Below are positions 1 through 12,243 of a stretch of 64,000 nucleotides of DNA, piece by piece. The translations under genes and the position numbers were made by a program. Position 1 is the first letter of the stretch; every line of letters starts with the position of its first letter. The notes under the pieces were generated by a model, which worked only from the letters and a program-made list of their open reading frames with translations, did no database searches and was not told the DNA's origin. The stretch comes from Trifolium pratense (taxonomy: Eukaryota; Streptophyta; Magnoliopsida; Fabales; Fabaceae), in the NCBI RefSeq assembly GCF_020283565.1, contig NC_060065.1:48782409-48846408 (forward strand). The letters run 5' to 3'.

Positions 1-640
1 AGGGGCGGAGGGAGGAATGCATCTAATTGGTGGAAGGATGTGTGTGAGGTTCGAGAAGGGGTTGGGTTGAGTGTTGGACGGTGGTTTGATGTTAACTTAA
101 GTAGGAAGGTGGGTAATGGGGAACACACTGATTTTTTGAGAGACAAATGGTTAGGTGATCAACATTTTAACATTAATTAAGTAGGCTGTTTGAGTTATCA
201 CTTGATAAAATTATTTCGGTGGCAGATATGTGTAGGAGGCGGTGGGGAGTGGGGAAGTGGGATGAAGATGGCAGCGGCATATCTTTCGTGGGAGGAAGAG
301 TTGCTTATGGAGTGTTGTGCCGCACACTTTGGTTAACTTGCTGTTGGATTCTCTGGAAGGAGAGAAATAGTAGATTTTTGCTCATAAAGATTCTTCGGTG
401 GAGATGTTGTTTGACAAGGTAAAAAGATTATCGTCGTGGTGGTTGAAAACTAGAAATAAATGTTTTAATTATGATATGAATTTGTAGTGGTTAAATCCGC
501 GATCTTGCTTATGATTTTAATTGAACCTCTGATTGCATTTTTTGTAACCTCTTGTAAATTTTTTTTTTTTTTTTACGGAACCTCTTGTAAACTCCTTAGT
601 TAAGCACATCTTGTGCCTAACTATATTTCAATTTATAGCA
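1..640 (+). mobile_element. LINE (non-LTR retrotransposon) 3' end, degraded
   Basis: The first 160 bases read as the region after the reverse transcriptase of plant LINEs (WWKDVCEVREGVG, VGNGEHTDFLRDKWLG). After an internal deletion, bases 330-490 give the typical C-terminal stretch (LWLTCCWILWKERNSRF, then LSSWWLKTRN). The frame is broken by stops, and an AT-rich 3' tail follows. It is a dead fragment that enters from outside the window. Confidence 0.75.
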
Positions 641-845
641 TATTTCTTTTGTTTCTTAATTTATTTTTTTTGAGTGTCTAGCAAGTTTGTTAAAGTTGGT
701 GGTTTTTGCCATTTAAATGTTCGACCACTTTTTAGTGTGTTATGTTATGGTTTTATGATCTGTACTTTTGCTTGTATTATTAGCTTTTGTCTAATATTTT
801 GTAACCTTTCTTTGCTTGAATGTTGATTTATATTTATTTTTAGAG

Positions 846-1025
846 TTTAATTGTTGTGCACCGTCGGTGTAAATCTTTTTTACACATACATTCAATGACG
901 CGTTGCCACATCATTTAATGAATGTGACACATCATGTGTTTTTAATGACCATACATGATGTGTCGGTATATTATTGGACGCATGTGCAAAATAACTTTAC
1001 ACCGACGGTGCATATAAATTAAATT
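846..1025. repeat. MITE with terminal inverted repeats
   Basis: The ends are near-perfect inverted repeats of about 28 bases centred on TGCACCGTCGGTGTAAA and its complement, enclosing about 120 bases without coding potential. The shape fits a non-autonomous DNA transposon. Confidence 0.75.
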
Positions 1026-1900
1026 CTTATTTTTATGTCAAGTAGTCTATATATTGGCTAAAAACTCCACCTTAAATGTAAATAAATTGAGTGTTCAATA
1101 TTCGAATCCCAACTCCTACATATATAATACGAAATGTTGGTTTCCTATTATTTTTTTAACAGCAAATTAAGCTATGTTGATATAAGGTCGGCTTATAAAT
1201 GGGTTACATATAATTTAGAAGTTGAATCTCGAAAAGGCGAACAATCTCATGGAATGAGAGTTCATTTGGCTCAACTCAATATACACATTCATATTTCAGA
1301 ATTGCATATCATTGACCTCTATGACTATAAACTAGAATGGTGATCTCAACTCTAATTTCATGAATGTATGTGCGAATTTGAAAAAAAATGATTATTTTGA
1401 CCAATGCTTATTATTTATATGAAAATGGAAGAGTGCTAAATAATACATTTTTTGAAACAAAAAAATTTCAAAAATCACCGTTATCAAGAATGAAACCCGG
1501 ATCAACTGCACGATAGGCAAGATTTGCAAGAATAATTACCACTATACTACAACGACTCAATGTGAATGTAATTTTTAATTTAATAATTTCGGGTAGAAAA
1601 TATAGATACACACAAGTATAAACGTATAAACTATGGAGATAAATGCATTATTTGAATAAAAAATTTATATAAGGATTATTTATATTGACATCACCATAGT
1701 TGAGTTAAAAAAAATTAATTTATTTAATTATACCTACTTTAAGAATCATATAAATGATTGGAAACATCCCATTAAAAGTTGTTTGTAAAAAAAATCCTCG
1801 ACAAAGATTAATCCTCGATAAATTCGGTGAATATTTCTCATAAGTACTATTTTTTTACACAATTTCTTATAATTACTATTGTTGCCAAAGAAATGGGTGT
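1026..1900. other. Gene-free AT-rich stretch
   Basis: No coding signal was found. Short open frames here lack domains and codon structure. A GTTCAATATTCGAATCCC-like stretch near 1093 resembles a tRNA-derived B box but is isolated. Confidence 0.5.
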
Positions 1901-1911
1901 GAAAATGATCG

Positions 1912-2200
1912 AGACTAAATTGTATTTTTGGTCCCTAACTTTCATAACAACACTTTTACCTTCTAACTTTAGGCCTTTTTGCAAAAAAGCCGATCAAGTC
2001 AACACACACATAAACATTGATTCACATGTTACGTCATGTGAGTCACTATCCACACGTGTGTTGATTTGGTCAAAATCAGTGGGTCAACTTTTTATAAAAG
2101 GGCTAAAATTAAGGGCAAAAAATACTATTATGAAAATTAAGAGACCAAAATTATAAGTTTGTAAAAGTTAGAAGAGATAAAATATAATTTAACCAAAATT
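1912..2200. repeat. Foldback MITE upstream of the APO4-like gene
   Basis: The left arm (TTTTTGGTCCCTAACTTTC near 1926) is complementary to the right arm (GAAAATTAAGAGACCAAAA near 2130). The 109-codon open frame crossing it is incidental. Confidence 0.6.
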
Positions 2201-2581
2201 AAAATTCTCAAATATTACAAATAAATAAAATAAAATAAAGAGTAATTTTGCTTATAGAAAACTTAAGGAAAAAAAAACCTAGGAAACAATAGCAACAGAT
2301 CGTGTTCATCTCTCTTGTCAACAAAAATACAAAAGATTGTTCATCTCTTCACTCCTTCAATTCAATCTCCTTCTCTGCATCACTCCTCCTCAACATATTC
2401 TGCCACTGGTACAGTCGCATCCCTTAATCATGCTGTCACTATTCTTGTGCTTTTCACGTGCTCAACAATCATCACCATTCACCTACATTCATTTTTCACA
2501 ATGCCCTCTAACTGTTCGATGAAATGCCAATTTTGGTCCCATCTAAATTTTTACTATTGTTTTTCATTGCAGGGTTATTCA

Positions 2582-4356
2582 ATGGCTTTGAGAAAGGTGT
2601 TTTGGAATGATCTTCTTCTATATGAAAAATTGGGTGGGTATTGTCTTGGGAACTTTGGTAGATTCTATGCTACTAAAGTGGATTTGAGGAAACTAAGACC
2701 CATGATTGTTAAGAGAATTGAGAGACGTTCTCAATTTTACCCTGTTCGTGATATGATTCCTGTTGCAAATGAAGTCTTACTTGCTAGGAATGTTCTCATT
2801 CATGGTGTTTCTACTCTCCTCAATTCGTTTCCTCTCATGGCTTGCAAGTGAGTTTTGATTTCTAACCCATTTTTTGTTTAATCCGAAAAAAATATTATGT
2901 TTCTGTTTTTATTGATGAGATTATTTTTTTTTTCTTCTGAATTTGGTGTTTATACTTTACCGTAACTGGGATATATGTGTTCTTAACATCTGTATTGAAT
3001 TACGGTTGTGGTCACGGTTTTGCGGGCGATACAGTCAAAATTGCGGTTGTGATGTCCCTGAGTTTATGATTGGTGCTCTAAAATTTAATTTGGGACTAGT
3101 GCATTAGGAAGTTTTCTTTTGCATTGGCATTAAATAAAGTTGTAATCTTGTTGATGCTTGTGGTCACTTATGAGTAATGAATACTGGGTATGTTTTGATG
3201 CATTTTATTTGGGTTCAAATTTCCATTTAGGTAGTAAAAAGATGGAGGAGTAAAATTCTGAAAATATTTTCTTGGTGAGAAAACATAAGATTGACAACAT
3301 TAGTGTGTTCAGCATAAATGAGCTAAGACTTGTACTTGTCACTGGTGCTTTATAAATGATGAATGTCATCATAAATCATGAGTTAGTAATTTCTGTGTAA
3401 AATGCTCAAAAGTTTTTTTTCTCGAGTACTTTTAAGCTTTTGAACTTTAAGCATTATAAGTTTATAACCATTTAATAACTGTTAATAAATATTTTAAGCA
3501 ATGAAATTTGAACCAGTGAGGTCACTAAGCAAATTGTACTTTACTTCGACTTGTGGTCTTATCAGTGTTGTTAGCTCAAATTATTGATAACTATGTTCTT
3601 TTCTACTTATGCATTTACAGATTTTGTCCCGAGATATATATTGGTGAGCAGGGACATTTAATAGCAACTTGCCGGGGTTACAAGCATCGTGCCAAGAACC
3701 GGGTTCACGAATGGGTCAAAGGCGGTTTGAATGATATACTTGTTCCTGTTGAAACATTTCATCTTAATAACATGTTCCAAAGTGTTATTAGGCATGACCA
3801 AAGGTTTGACTTTGATCGGATCCCTGCTGTTGTTGAGCTATGCTGGCAAGCAGGGGCTGATCCCCACGATGAAAATCTTAACTCAAGTAGTGGGAACTTG
3901 GAGGCTAGTAATGACAATGTCGATGGTACCGAGTCTTTGTCACCAAATGATCTTGCCGTAATTGCAAAGAAAACTTTAGAAGCTTGGGAGACTCTCAGGT
4001 CTGGGGTGGAGAGGTTGATGTTTGTATATCCGGTAAAAGTTTGTAAATATTGTTCAGAGGTTCATGTTGGGCCATCTGGCCATAAAGCTAGGCTCTGTGG
4101 AGTGTTCAAGTATGAGAGTTGGAAAGGAGCTCATTTTTGGACGAAAGCTAATGTGGATAATTTAGTGCCGCCAAAGATCGTGTGGAGACGAAGGCCTCAT
4201 GATCCTCCTGTACTTGTGAATGAAGGGAGAGACTTCTATGGGCGTGTTCCAGCTGTACTGGATTTGTGCACAAAAGCCGGTGTCATTGTTCCTGCAAAGT
4301 ATAATATTTTGATGAAAGTGCAAGGTCTGTCTGGTCCAGTCAATTATAAAATTTGA
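2582..4356 (+). CDS. APO4: APO protein 4-like organelle RNA-binding protein
   Basis: Two exons, 2582-2847 and 3621-4356, joined across a GT-AG intron within a Lys codon, give 333 residues, close to the usual length of APO4 (about 337). Two APO domains are visible: the first at the exon junction (CKFCPEIYIGEQGH then C, residues about 88-175), the second near residue 230 (CKYCSEVHVGPSGHKARLC). Each carries the Cys/His pattern of APO proteins, which help splice organellar introns or accumulate photosystem I; APO4 is the mitochondrial type. The N-terminus is basic (MALRKVFWNDLL) and suits a targeting peptide. The ATG at 2582 was chosen because conserved sequence starts there. A pyrimidine tract ending in GCAG at 2563-2572 suggests a 5'-UTR intron. 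The 3' UTR extends past 4400, possibly with an intron near 4640. Confidence 0.92.
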
Positions 4357-4359
4357 CAG

Positions 4360-5857
4360 GGGCATTAGAGGATCAAACAACAAATTGAATCGTAATCGCT
4401 AATCGGACACACAATTGTTTGGGGAAGAAATCTGAGATGACATTACTTTCATCTGCAATTTCCTGCATAATTTGAGGTTGTCTGGGATATCTGAATATGG
4501 ATCTCTGTGACTGTTCTGTTGGTTAAAGAAATATACTTTGTTCCAGACCATATCTCCTAAAATATTTCTGCAGAGCTTATTAGAATCTCTACATTTATGC
4601 ATGGCTGGACTTAATGGACCCGCTCCAGATTTGATGAAGGTAATTTATTGTTCTACTTCTCCAGTCAAAGATTCTGGTTATTTTTCCTTTTAAATTATTT
4701 TTGTCCCTTGAGGAATCTTAAGTCCAATAATTGATGGAAATATTAACATGGGAGATACTACATTGTTGTAAATGTTTGTAAAAAATTCATTGCTGCCAAA
4801 AAATGGCAGTTTATTGCTGAAATTTCATTTTCTTGAGATATCACACAAATAGAAAGATTAGTTTGTTGACTAAAGAGTTTATTTTCTATCAATTATCAAC
4901 TGTTTAGTTTTCATTTTTGAATCCTTTAAAATATTAGCTGCACTCTAGAGGGAAAAGTGCAGAGTTATAAACGTCGATTGAAAAATCAATGAATAAAATT
5001 GTGATAAAATAAGTGTAAGTTAGGACTCATAACAGGCCCAGGTGCTTCGCTATTTGAGTTGGTTTATTGCAGAAAACCTTCCGCCTTGATTTGCTACTTA
5101 TCTAGGGGAGACTCGAGGCAATAGCAAATGATTTATAGGATAGGGATGAGATTCTTAAACAGCTTGCAGCAGTGGATCCAAAAACAAACAAGTCATTCTG
5201 CGAACTAAAATAGGAGAGATGTGTCTAGTAGAGGTCACACCATTATTCTATACCTTAACAAAGGTTCTCAAGTTCACTCAATTTTCCACGTTTCTCTGGA
5301 TGCAATGGAAATCCATCCAACCACCTACGTTGTTATAGATATAGGCATGTAGAACAGTTATTGGTAGGGTTTGGGGGGCTTTTAATTCATTGATTGAAGG
5401 AGCAAACTTGAGGAAATGCTGAAAGGTTGCATGTATTTTGATTATGAAGAAGATATAGTTGCACCGAGAAGTTCTGTTTCTATATTTTCTGAATCACTTG
5501 CATTAGCACAAATATCCTTTAACACATTATTTTGTATTCAATTGAATAGAAAACCTTAAGACATTCCCGCAGAGGAATATTTGCATCTAATGAATAAGGA
5601 CTTTCATCTGATTGAGTTCTTTTCTATTTTTTCTTTGGAGATTATTGAGGCTAATTAAGCTATTGATTGATGTTAATAAAATATGTGGCTACATTAATGG
5701 AATCTTGTTGTTATGTTATATTTAGAAGAGTCATATACATTTGTAAAAGTCACAGCTAGTATCACATATATAAATACTAAAATCTTTTAAAATTTAAATA
5801 CACTTATGATAAAACAATAAGAATTAATGTATAATGGTCTTGAGCTTTTCATCCTGA
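4360..5857. other. Intergenic region, no gene seen
   Basis: The first few hundred bases are probably 3' UTR of the APO4-like gene. The rest (5038-5560) has moderately higher GC but stops in all frames and no recognisable protein. Confidence 0.5.
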
Positions 5858-5953
5858 ATGTGATAAACAATGCACAAAACAACCTATGACAAATAAACTA
5901 TAATTATGTGATAAACAATGCACAAAACAACATATGACAAATAAACTAGAATT
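5858..5953. repeat. 48-bp tandem duplication, two copies
   Basis: Units 5858-5905 and 5906-5953 start with ATGTGATAAACAATGCAC and differ at two positions. They lie just downstream of the stop codon of the minus-strand ubiquitin-like gene, so probably in its 3' UTR. Confidence 0.9.
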
Positions 5954-5966
5954 ATTATGGTAAACT

Positions 5967-6737
5967 TCAAGATGTGGCGTACCCATTGCGGCTAACCGTC
6001 CCTTTAAACACGTAGAGACAGTCTCCATTTTCAACTCCATGCCACTTAAGGCTACAACTATCACGCATGATCCTCTGCCTGTGAATAAACAAATAATCAT
6101 CAGCTGGCAGAATTTTTCTGCTTAGCAGGAACTGCTTCAAGTCATTAACAGTGTTTGCATCTCTCATCTCCAATGGAATGGTGGCAGCATTAAGCAAACT
6201 AGAGGATGTTTGTACCACCAAACTCAGCTTCTTACTTGGTGGATCTTTTGGCTGATGTGCGTTCTTGAGGAACGCAATAACTTCAGAAAACTCACGAATA
6301 CCATATTCATTTAGGTTTCGAAAATCATCATTCAGTTCCCTCCCCAGAAAGAAAAGTGTCATTTTTTTGATCGGGATGCTCTCAATGATGTGAATTTTTT
6401 CCTTCAAGCTACGGACAGTATCTGTCTGGTCCACCTCTATGTTAATCTGTCTAGCTGGAAACTTCACTGTGATCTGCATTTTCATTTTGTCATTATAGCT
6501 AATGGAATTTGGCTCCACTGGCTTGATGGCAAGATCAACTTTTGTGCCTTCAGTGATAATTGGGTAATCTTCCATGTCTAATCCATCCATCAGTTCCCAT
6601 CCAGAAACTGTTAGGATTTGGTGAGCCATTGGAACACCATAGATTTGTTCTATTTTCCTTTTGATTTCAACAACCTTTTCTACGGTACCCACTTCCATGA
6701 AAAATTGGGTACTTCTTATGGTAATAATAATTCTCAT
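5967..6737 (-). CDS. Protein with three ubiquitin-like domains
   Basis: One uninterrupted exon encodes 256 residues. Three diverged ubiquitin folds follow one another: residues 1-75 (MRIIITIRSTQFFMEVG, IKRKIEQIYGVP), about 85-160 (MQITVKFPARQINIEVD, LKEKIHIIESIP) and about 170-245 (KLSLVVQTSSS, LKQFLLSRKILP). The spacing matches polyubiquitin, but each unit is far from true ubiquitin, and no unit ends in the Gly-Gly needed for conjugation. It is therefore more likely a non-conjugated ubiquitin-like adaptor than a ubiquitin source. Plants carry several such intronless, lineage-specific genes. Function is unknown. A 48-bp tandem repeat follows the stop. Confidence 0.8.
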   Translation of the reverse strand: MRIIITIRSTQFFMEVGTVEKVVEIKRKIEQIYGVPMAHQILTVSGWELMDGLDMEDYPIITEGTKVDLAIKPVEPNSISYNDKMKMQITVKFPARQINIEVDQTDTVRSLKEKIHIIESIPIKKMTLFFLGRELNDDFRNLNEYGIREFSEVIAFLKNAHQPKDPPSKKLSLVVQTSSSLLNAATIPLEMRDANTVNDLKQFLLSRKILPADDYLFIHRQRIMRDSCSLKWHGVENGDCLYVFKGTVSRNGYATS

Positions 6738-6739
6738 GA

Positions 6740-9730
6740 TGGAACTAAGTTTTGAGTCTGATATTCTTGGATAGAAAAATGGGAAACAAGAACTGGAAGT
6801 TTGAGTAGTTTAAAAATTTCTACTATAACAGTACGTCCAAATGTGTAACAAACTTTTAGCTAGCCTCATGAGATTATGAAAGAAAATGGTTATAATTTGA
6901 TGTAACTCGTGTTAAAGATATATGAGTATTTGGTACATGCATAATGCATTATATATTTATTCTCTAGTGTGGGGATCAATATCATGCTCATGCACAACAT
7001 CTCCCCTTTCTTTCTGTATGATTGCTACATGCATTCTGGGATATCTTTGAAACTGCAACTTCTGAAGTCTGTTTAATCACAATTTCACAAATAGAGTTTT
7101 TTTTTGTTGTCAAGTAGCCTACAAATAGAGTTATTTTACCGGTGCTATATTATATGATTGTAACATGTACACCGAGAATACACACTCAATTTTGTCTTGA
7201 ATATATGCAGTAGAAAAAGAAAAAAGGTTTAATGGTATTGAATATTATTATATATGCAGTATATTGAACTCAAATGGTTAATGAACTACACTTAAAAAAC
7301 GGATCGTTTTGACAGAATCTGAGTTTATTTTCTAGATGAAACAATTCATGACCATATTTTACTTATCTTTTGGCCGAACTTCATATTACTAAGGTTCCAT
7401 TCCTCCAGAGACTAGAAGTTTTGTTTGAAAAATAAATTAATTTTCTTAATTACTGGAATCACTTTGCAATAGTTTAGGGGATGTTTTTGATCCATATATC
7501 TCACCCTTTAGTACTTCTCAGCCAAGGAGCTGTCCTACAATATTTCTCTATAACAACATTAGAATCTATTGCAACTTCAGAATGAATCCAATTAATCAAA
7601 TCATCTAGAACCTTATATTTCTTATGTGTGAAAAAGTGCTTCATAGTATTAACATGCATCTCAGGTTGAACAATGTTAGATTTACCAATATCCGATTTCA
7701 AATCAACCATAGGTTCAACTATGCCTACAAACACTCCCTACATGCCCATTAAGAACCCCTTCATGAAAATTCTTTTCTCTTAGTGATATATCCAGAATTA
7801 AGCCTTCTAAATCATTCCAAAACCTTGCTTCAAAAAAAAAAAAAAAAAATTCCAAAACCATACTTTAAGGTGCTCTTCTAATCCTACATGAGGTGCTAAG
7901 CACTAATAACATTAAAGCTGTCTTGTTCCACTAGAAATTTTTAGGGTATGATCCGAATTCATATAATTTTTACATCTACAATATCTTTCTTCCATTCTTT
8001 ATCAACAATAATGTACCAAAACTTTGCAAGTTTACCAAAACTTAAATCTTGAACTATTTTCTCCACTTAGTTTCTTGTAGGCACATAAGATTGATCCTCC
8101 TCCTAATCACAGTGCCACTATTTCACATGTTTTCCTTAAGATTTGAATATAGTTTATAAAGAGTGACATCTTTCATCTTAAAAGATAATTTTGTAAGGCC
8201 AACTAAACCATATTAAAAATTTAATATGATTTCAAAGTCTATTGATCCGGTCCGGATCATCCATCATTTATATGAGTAATGAAAAAAAAAAGTCTCGCAT
8301 AAATTAAAGATAAATAATAACTAGGGTTTATAAGAGTGGCATCCCCGAGTTTTCTTTTTTCGAGTGAATCATCTCTCACCTTAAAAATCAATTTTATAAG
8401 GACGAGTTAATATGCAAAACTTAGGATTCGATTCATCTAAAGTGAGTAATTTACTTTAGAGTGTAAAGTGAATAATATCAACCGTTAATTAATAAATAAA
8501 AGATAAATATTATAGGTACATTTTAACAAATCATGAGATTGTTGCAACCCTAACCAATACCTACCAAATACGACACATATGCCCCCCTCAAAATGCCACC
8601 TTATTCTTCTTTGCCTTAACTTGAGTTAACTCTCTCCCTCCCCCACTTGTTTGTATTTGCATTTTTTTTGTAAAGAGCATCCCTCACCGTCTCTTGTTGT
8701 TTTTGGTAAGTGATTGTACAACGTCCTTATTGTTTTAATAATAGGAATCAATCAATACCAAAACTTATTACTTTTATTTTAGAAGAAAGTAGCATATTTA
8801 ACCTTAAACTTATTTTTGCTATACATTAATTTACAAACTTTTTGCATACTTTTGTGAACATGATCACGATTCAAACTTGAGGAAAATGGGATTTGGTATA
8901 GTTTTTTAATATGACAAAACTACAAATAATAAACATCTGGGACCAAAAGATGTGACATTTTGTATTAATCCATACGACTTATATGTTTCGTTATGTGCTA
9001 TTTTATCATATCTTATAATTAATAATGTAGCATTTCTACTTCAAGGCACTGTCCTTAGGGCCCAATTTCTACATTTTTCATAATAGTTTATGTATGTAGA
9101 AGGAAAAGTAAGCATTGAGCATGTGGTTGTTTGCCAATAATAACCATCCAGCTCAACTATTTTGGACAGGGCTAGCTAATAGTGAAATTTTGAGTGCTTG
9201 AATAAGGAAATAAGTGGATTATATAATAATATAACTTAAATTTTTCCCTTTCATGTTTAGCAAAATCACAATAATCCTTTCATGCATAAATAAGGTTCTC
9301 TAAAATAATATATAGCCCACTCAGCAACTGGTGTAGAGGCTTAAAACAAGAGAAAAACTAGTGAAGCATTAAAAGAAACACACGGTTTATAAAACTAAAT
9401 TAAAAACATTGATTTTTGTGAAGCCTTAAGAAAAATACAGTTTACGAAAATAAATTAAAAATATTAATTTTGCAAATATTGGACTTTGGTGAAGGGAAAT
9501 ACGAGAGTTCTTTCTAACCAATTGAACTAAGATTGTTTGACCCTGACTCCGTGACTATATAATATATACAATTCAGATATAATTAGAAAAAATTTCTAAG
9601 GGGAAACAATAGTAACTAAAATAGGTAATATTATTTTATGACTTGTTCATGCATTTGGAAAATAATTATATATTGAGGATCTGCTTAGTATTTTCATTTT
9701 TTACTTTTGGATTTTTTTGTCAGGTAGTAA
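6740..9730. other. Gene-free AT-rich stretch
   Basis: Apart from the weak transposase-like fragment at 7501-7734, no exon, RNA gene or complete mobile element was recognised. Homopolymer tracts and decayed repeats dominate. Confidence 0.45.
7501..7734 (-). other. Possible transposase-derived coding remnant
   Basis: A 77-codon minus-strand frame contains VLDDLINWIHSEVAIDSNVVI, which vaguely resembles the N-terminal region of FAR1/MULE-type transposases. It has no start context or continuation. It may be a decayed transposon exon or chance. Confidence 0.2.
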
Positions 9731-10069
9731 AAGGTAAAATTACACTACAGGTCCTCTATCTTATTTTTTTGTAACACTTTGGTCCTTTATCATTTTTTTG
9801 TAATATTTTGGTCCTTTATCTTTTATTTGTAACACTTTGGTCCTTTATCTTTTTTATTTGTAACACTTTAGTCTTTTTTTTTTTAACACTTTGTTCCTTA
9901 TCTTATTTATTTATAAAAAATAAAGGACCTAAATATTGCAAATAACAAATAATAAAGGACCATAGTGTTACAAATAAAAGATAAAGGACAAAAGTGTTAC
10001 AAAAAAAAGATAAAGGACCAAAGTGTTACAAAAAAATAAGATAAAGGACTTGCAGTGTAATTTTGCCTA
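9731..10069. repeat. Foldback element with internal tandem motifs
   Basis: Terminal inverted repeats begin AGGTAAAATTACACTACAGG and end with the complement. Each arm holds several copies of a 30-base motif (GGTCCTTTATC...TTTGTAACACTTT), in opposite orientation in the two arms. It can form a long hairpin and has no coding capacity. Confidence 0.8.
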
Positions 10070-11786
10070 AGTAAAAATACTATCTTTGCTATTGCAAAAA
10101 AAAAAAAGAAAAAGAAATACTATCTTTTGTGGATAAATGTGATATTGAGTTCGAATATCGACCTTTACATATAAAATACAGTACAATATTTCTGCCAATT
10201 GTGATAAGTTTAACTTTATGATTTGTTTACTCATTGGAGCACTAGTGTGACACTGCTGGTTTCACTGGCTGCCGACACAATTATATTCCAGGCCTAATTT
10301 AATTATTATGGAATAATTAAGCTGTAATGGAATAATTAAGCAGCAGCACTCCCAACACGTACACAAGAAAACAATGGAAAATTTAGGGCACACGAAGAAA
10401 ATATTAAAATATTTTTTGAAATTTTTGTATTTTAATTTTTATAAAATATTAAAGTTTTTACATTATTAGTTTACCATTTACCATACATACATTATACATT
10501 GGATGTAAACAAAAAAAATACATACATTATACATTGGATTTGCTGCTGTGCGTCATGCAGTTACAACTTTCAGCCGTTCAATTTAAATCAATGGTTAAAA
10601 TAATTTGATTGTATAATTTGACTTTACGATCTAGACCGTTTGATCTTAAATCAATGGTTAAGATTTATTACTGTATATGAAACTGTGTGATATTCAAGCC
10701 GCAGTTAATTTTTTTTGAACAAGGCAGCCGTTAATCTTGATCCCACTTTTACGATATTATTATAATACTATATATTATTTTATGTATTGTATACTCAACT
10801 ATATATATCGCAAGATAACAAGATTTTAAAGTTGTTAAGTAGTAAAATGCAAGCTAGTTTACCACCTACTTATTTGAAAAACATACTTGTGATCAATAAT
10901 AGTAGTGAACCTTCCTTTTTCTTCAATAGTCCCTTTCCTTACTTCTTGTCATCATGCTTCAGTCCAACATTGGAGACCAAGCCTTCTTTATTGATCAAAA
11001 TCAATCATTGGTTTATATGGAGTGAGTACCCCAAAACAGGATTGATTCAAAACCTTGCATGATTTAGGGGTTTCTATAGGCTTTGCTCTTTAAAATACCA
11101 CTAATAATAATTAATGTTGTAAATAATCTTGCTTTTGATATGCACATGCATTTGGCGTTTGGAATCTGCTTTACAATTTACATGCCAGCTTGCTATATAT
11201 GCAACATATATATGAGGACAGAAGTGACATGAAACTTGGCCCCATATTACAGTACTACGTGATGCAATTTCCATAATTAATTAAATTCACTACAATTATA
11301 AATGCATCCATGTACTTGAGTTTTTTTTCTTTCGATTAAACAATCTGTTTATAACCCAGAACGCTTGGAATTAACCAAGATTATGAATTTGATTTTTAGT
11401 TTGGGCATGCAGCACTATTAAAACATTTAAGGATAGTTTGCCATCTATTTGAGGACTTAAGAGAATAGTCCCTACGATTGCGCAAGATTATCGGGTTAAA
11501 AAAATCTCTTTATAGAAGTTCATTTGTCATTTCCTAATATATATATATATATATATATTAAAACCCTTTTGTAAAAAAAAAATAAATTAAAACCCGTGAG
11601 CTTATATTATGTGGCAGTACATTACATTATATATGTAGGGACTGAGATTTGAACCTCGATCATTCCATTTATCCACCTTAAGAGTCGAATTTCTAGCCAC
11701 TATCTACTTGAAATTTTTTTTAGTGTAATTGATGGAAATTTGTGAAGCACATCTTCATTTACAAAAATATCCTCTGAGTGTAATAT
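10070..11786. other. Gene-free AT-rich stretch
   Basis: Contains a 20-base (AT)n run near 11540 and decayed repeats. The 91-codon open frame at 10787-11062 shows no domain or signal and was not called. Confidence 0.45.
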
Positions 11787-11787
11787 A

Positions 11788-12243
11788 CTCTATCTGGTCC
11801 TTAATATAGGAAAAAGTTAACATTTTAGATTCATTGAGTGTATGTTTGGTTTTAATTTTGGAGTAGCCAGAATTGATTCTGGACATGTAGAATGGATTCT
11901 GACTTGTTTGGTTCCTCAAAAGTAGAATTGATTCTGGCTCCAGAATGGATTCTCCTTGAAGCTAAAAATTGTAGCTTCTCATTTTAGAATTGATTTTTAC
12001 ACTCAAATTCTTTGTTCAACTCACTTTTGTATGAATATATCCAAACATAAATCAATTCTATCAAACTCAATTCTATCAAAATCAATTCTGTCAAACTCAA
12101 TTCTATCAAAATCAATTCCATCTACCGCATAACCAAACACATACTGAATGATTGATGTATTTGACCTAAAAAATAGACCAAATACATTAAACATTCTATG
12201 AATCTAAAAAACAAATTACTTCTTATATTAAGGACCGGAAGGT
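11788..12243. repeat. Stowaway-like MITE carrying a nested second MITE
   Basis: The outer ends (CTCTATCTGGTCCTTAATAT and its complement TATTAAGGACCGG) match the CTCCCTCCGGTCC class. Within it lies another element, 11840-12144, with ends GTATGTTTGGTT / AACCAAACACATAC and several copies of an AATTCTATCAAAATC motif. The inner element therefore inserted after the outer. Confidence 0.7.

Noticed and set aside
1827..2156. 109-codon frame
   Set aside because: Runs through a MITE with inverted arms; no protein features.
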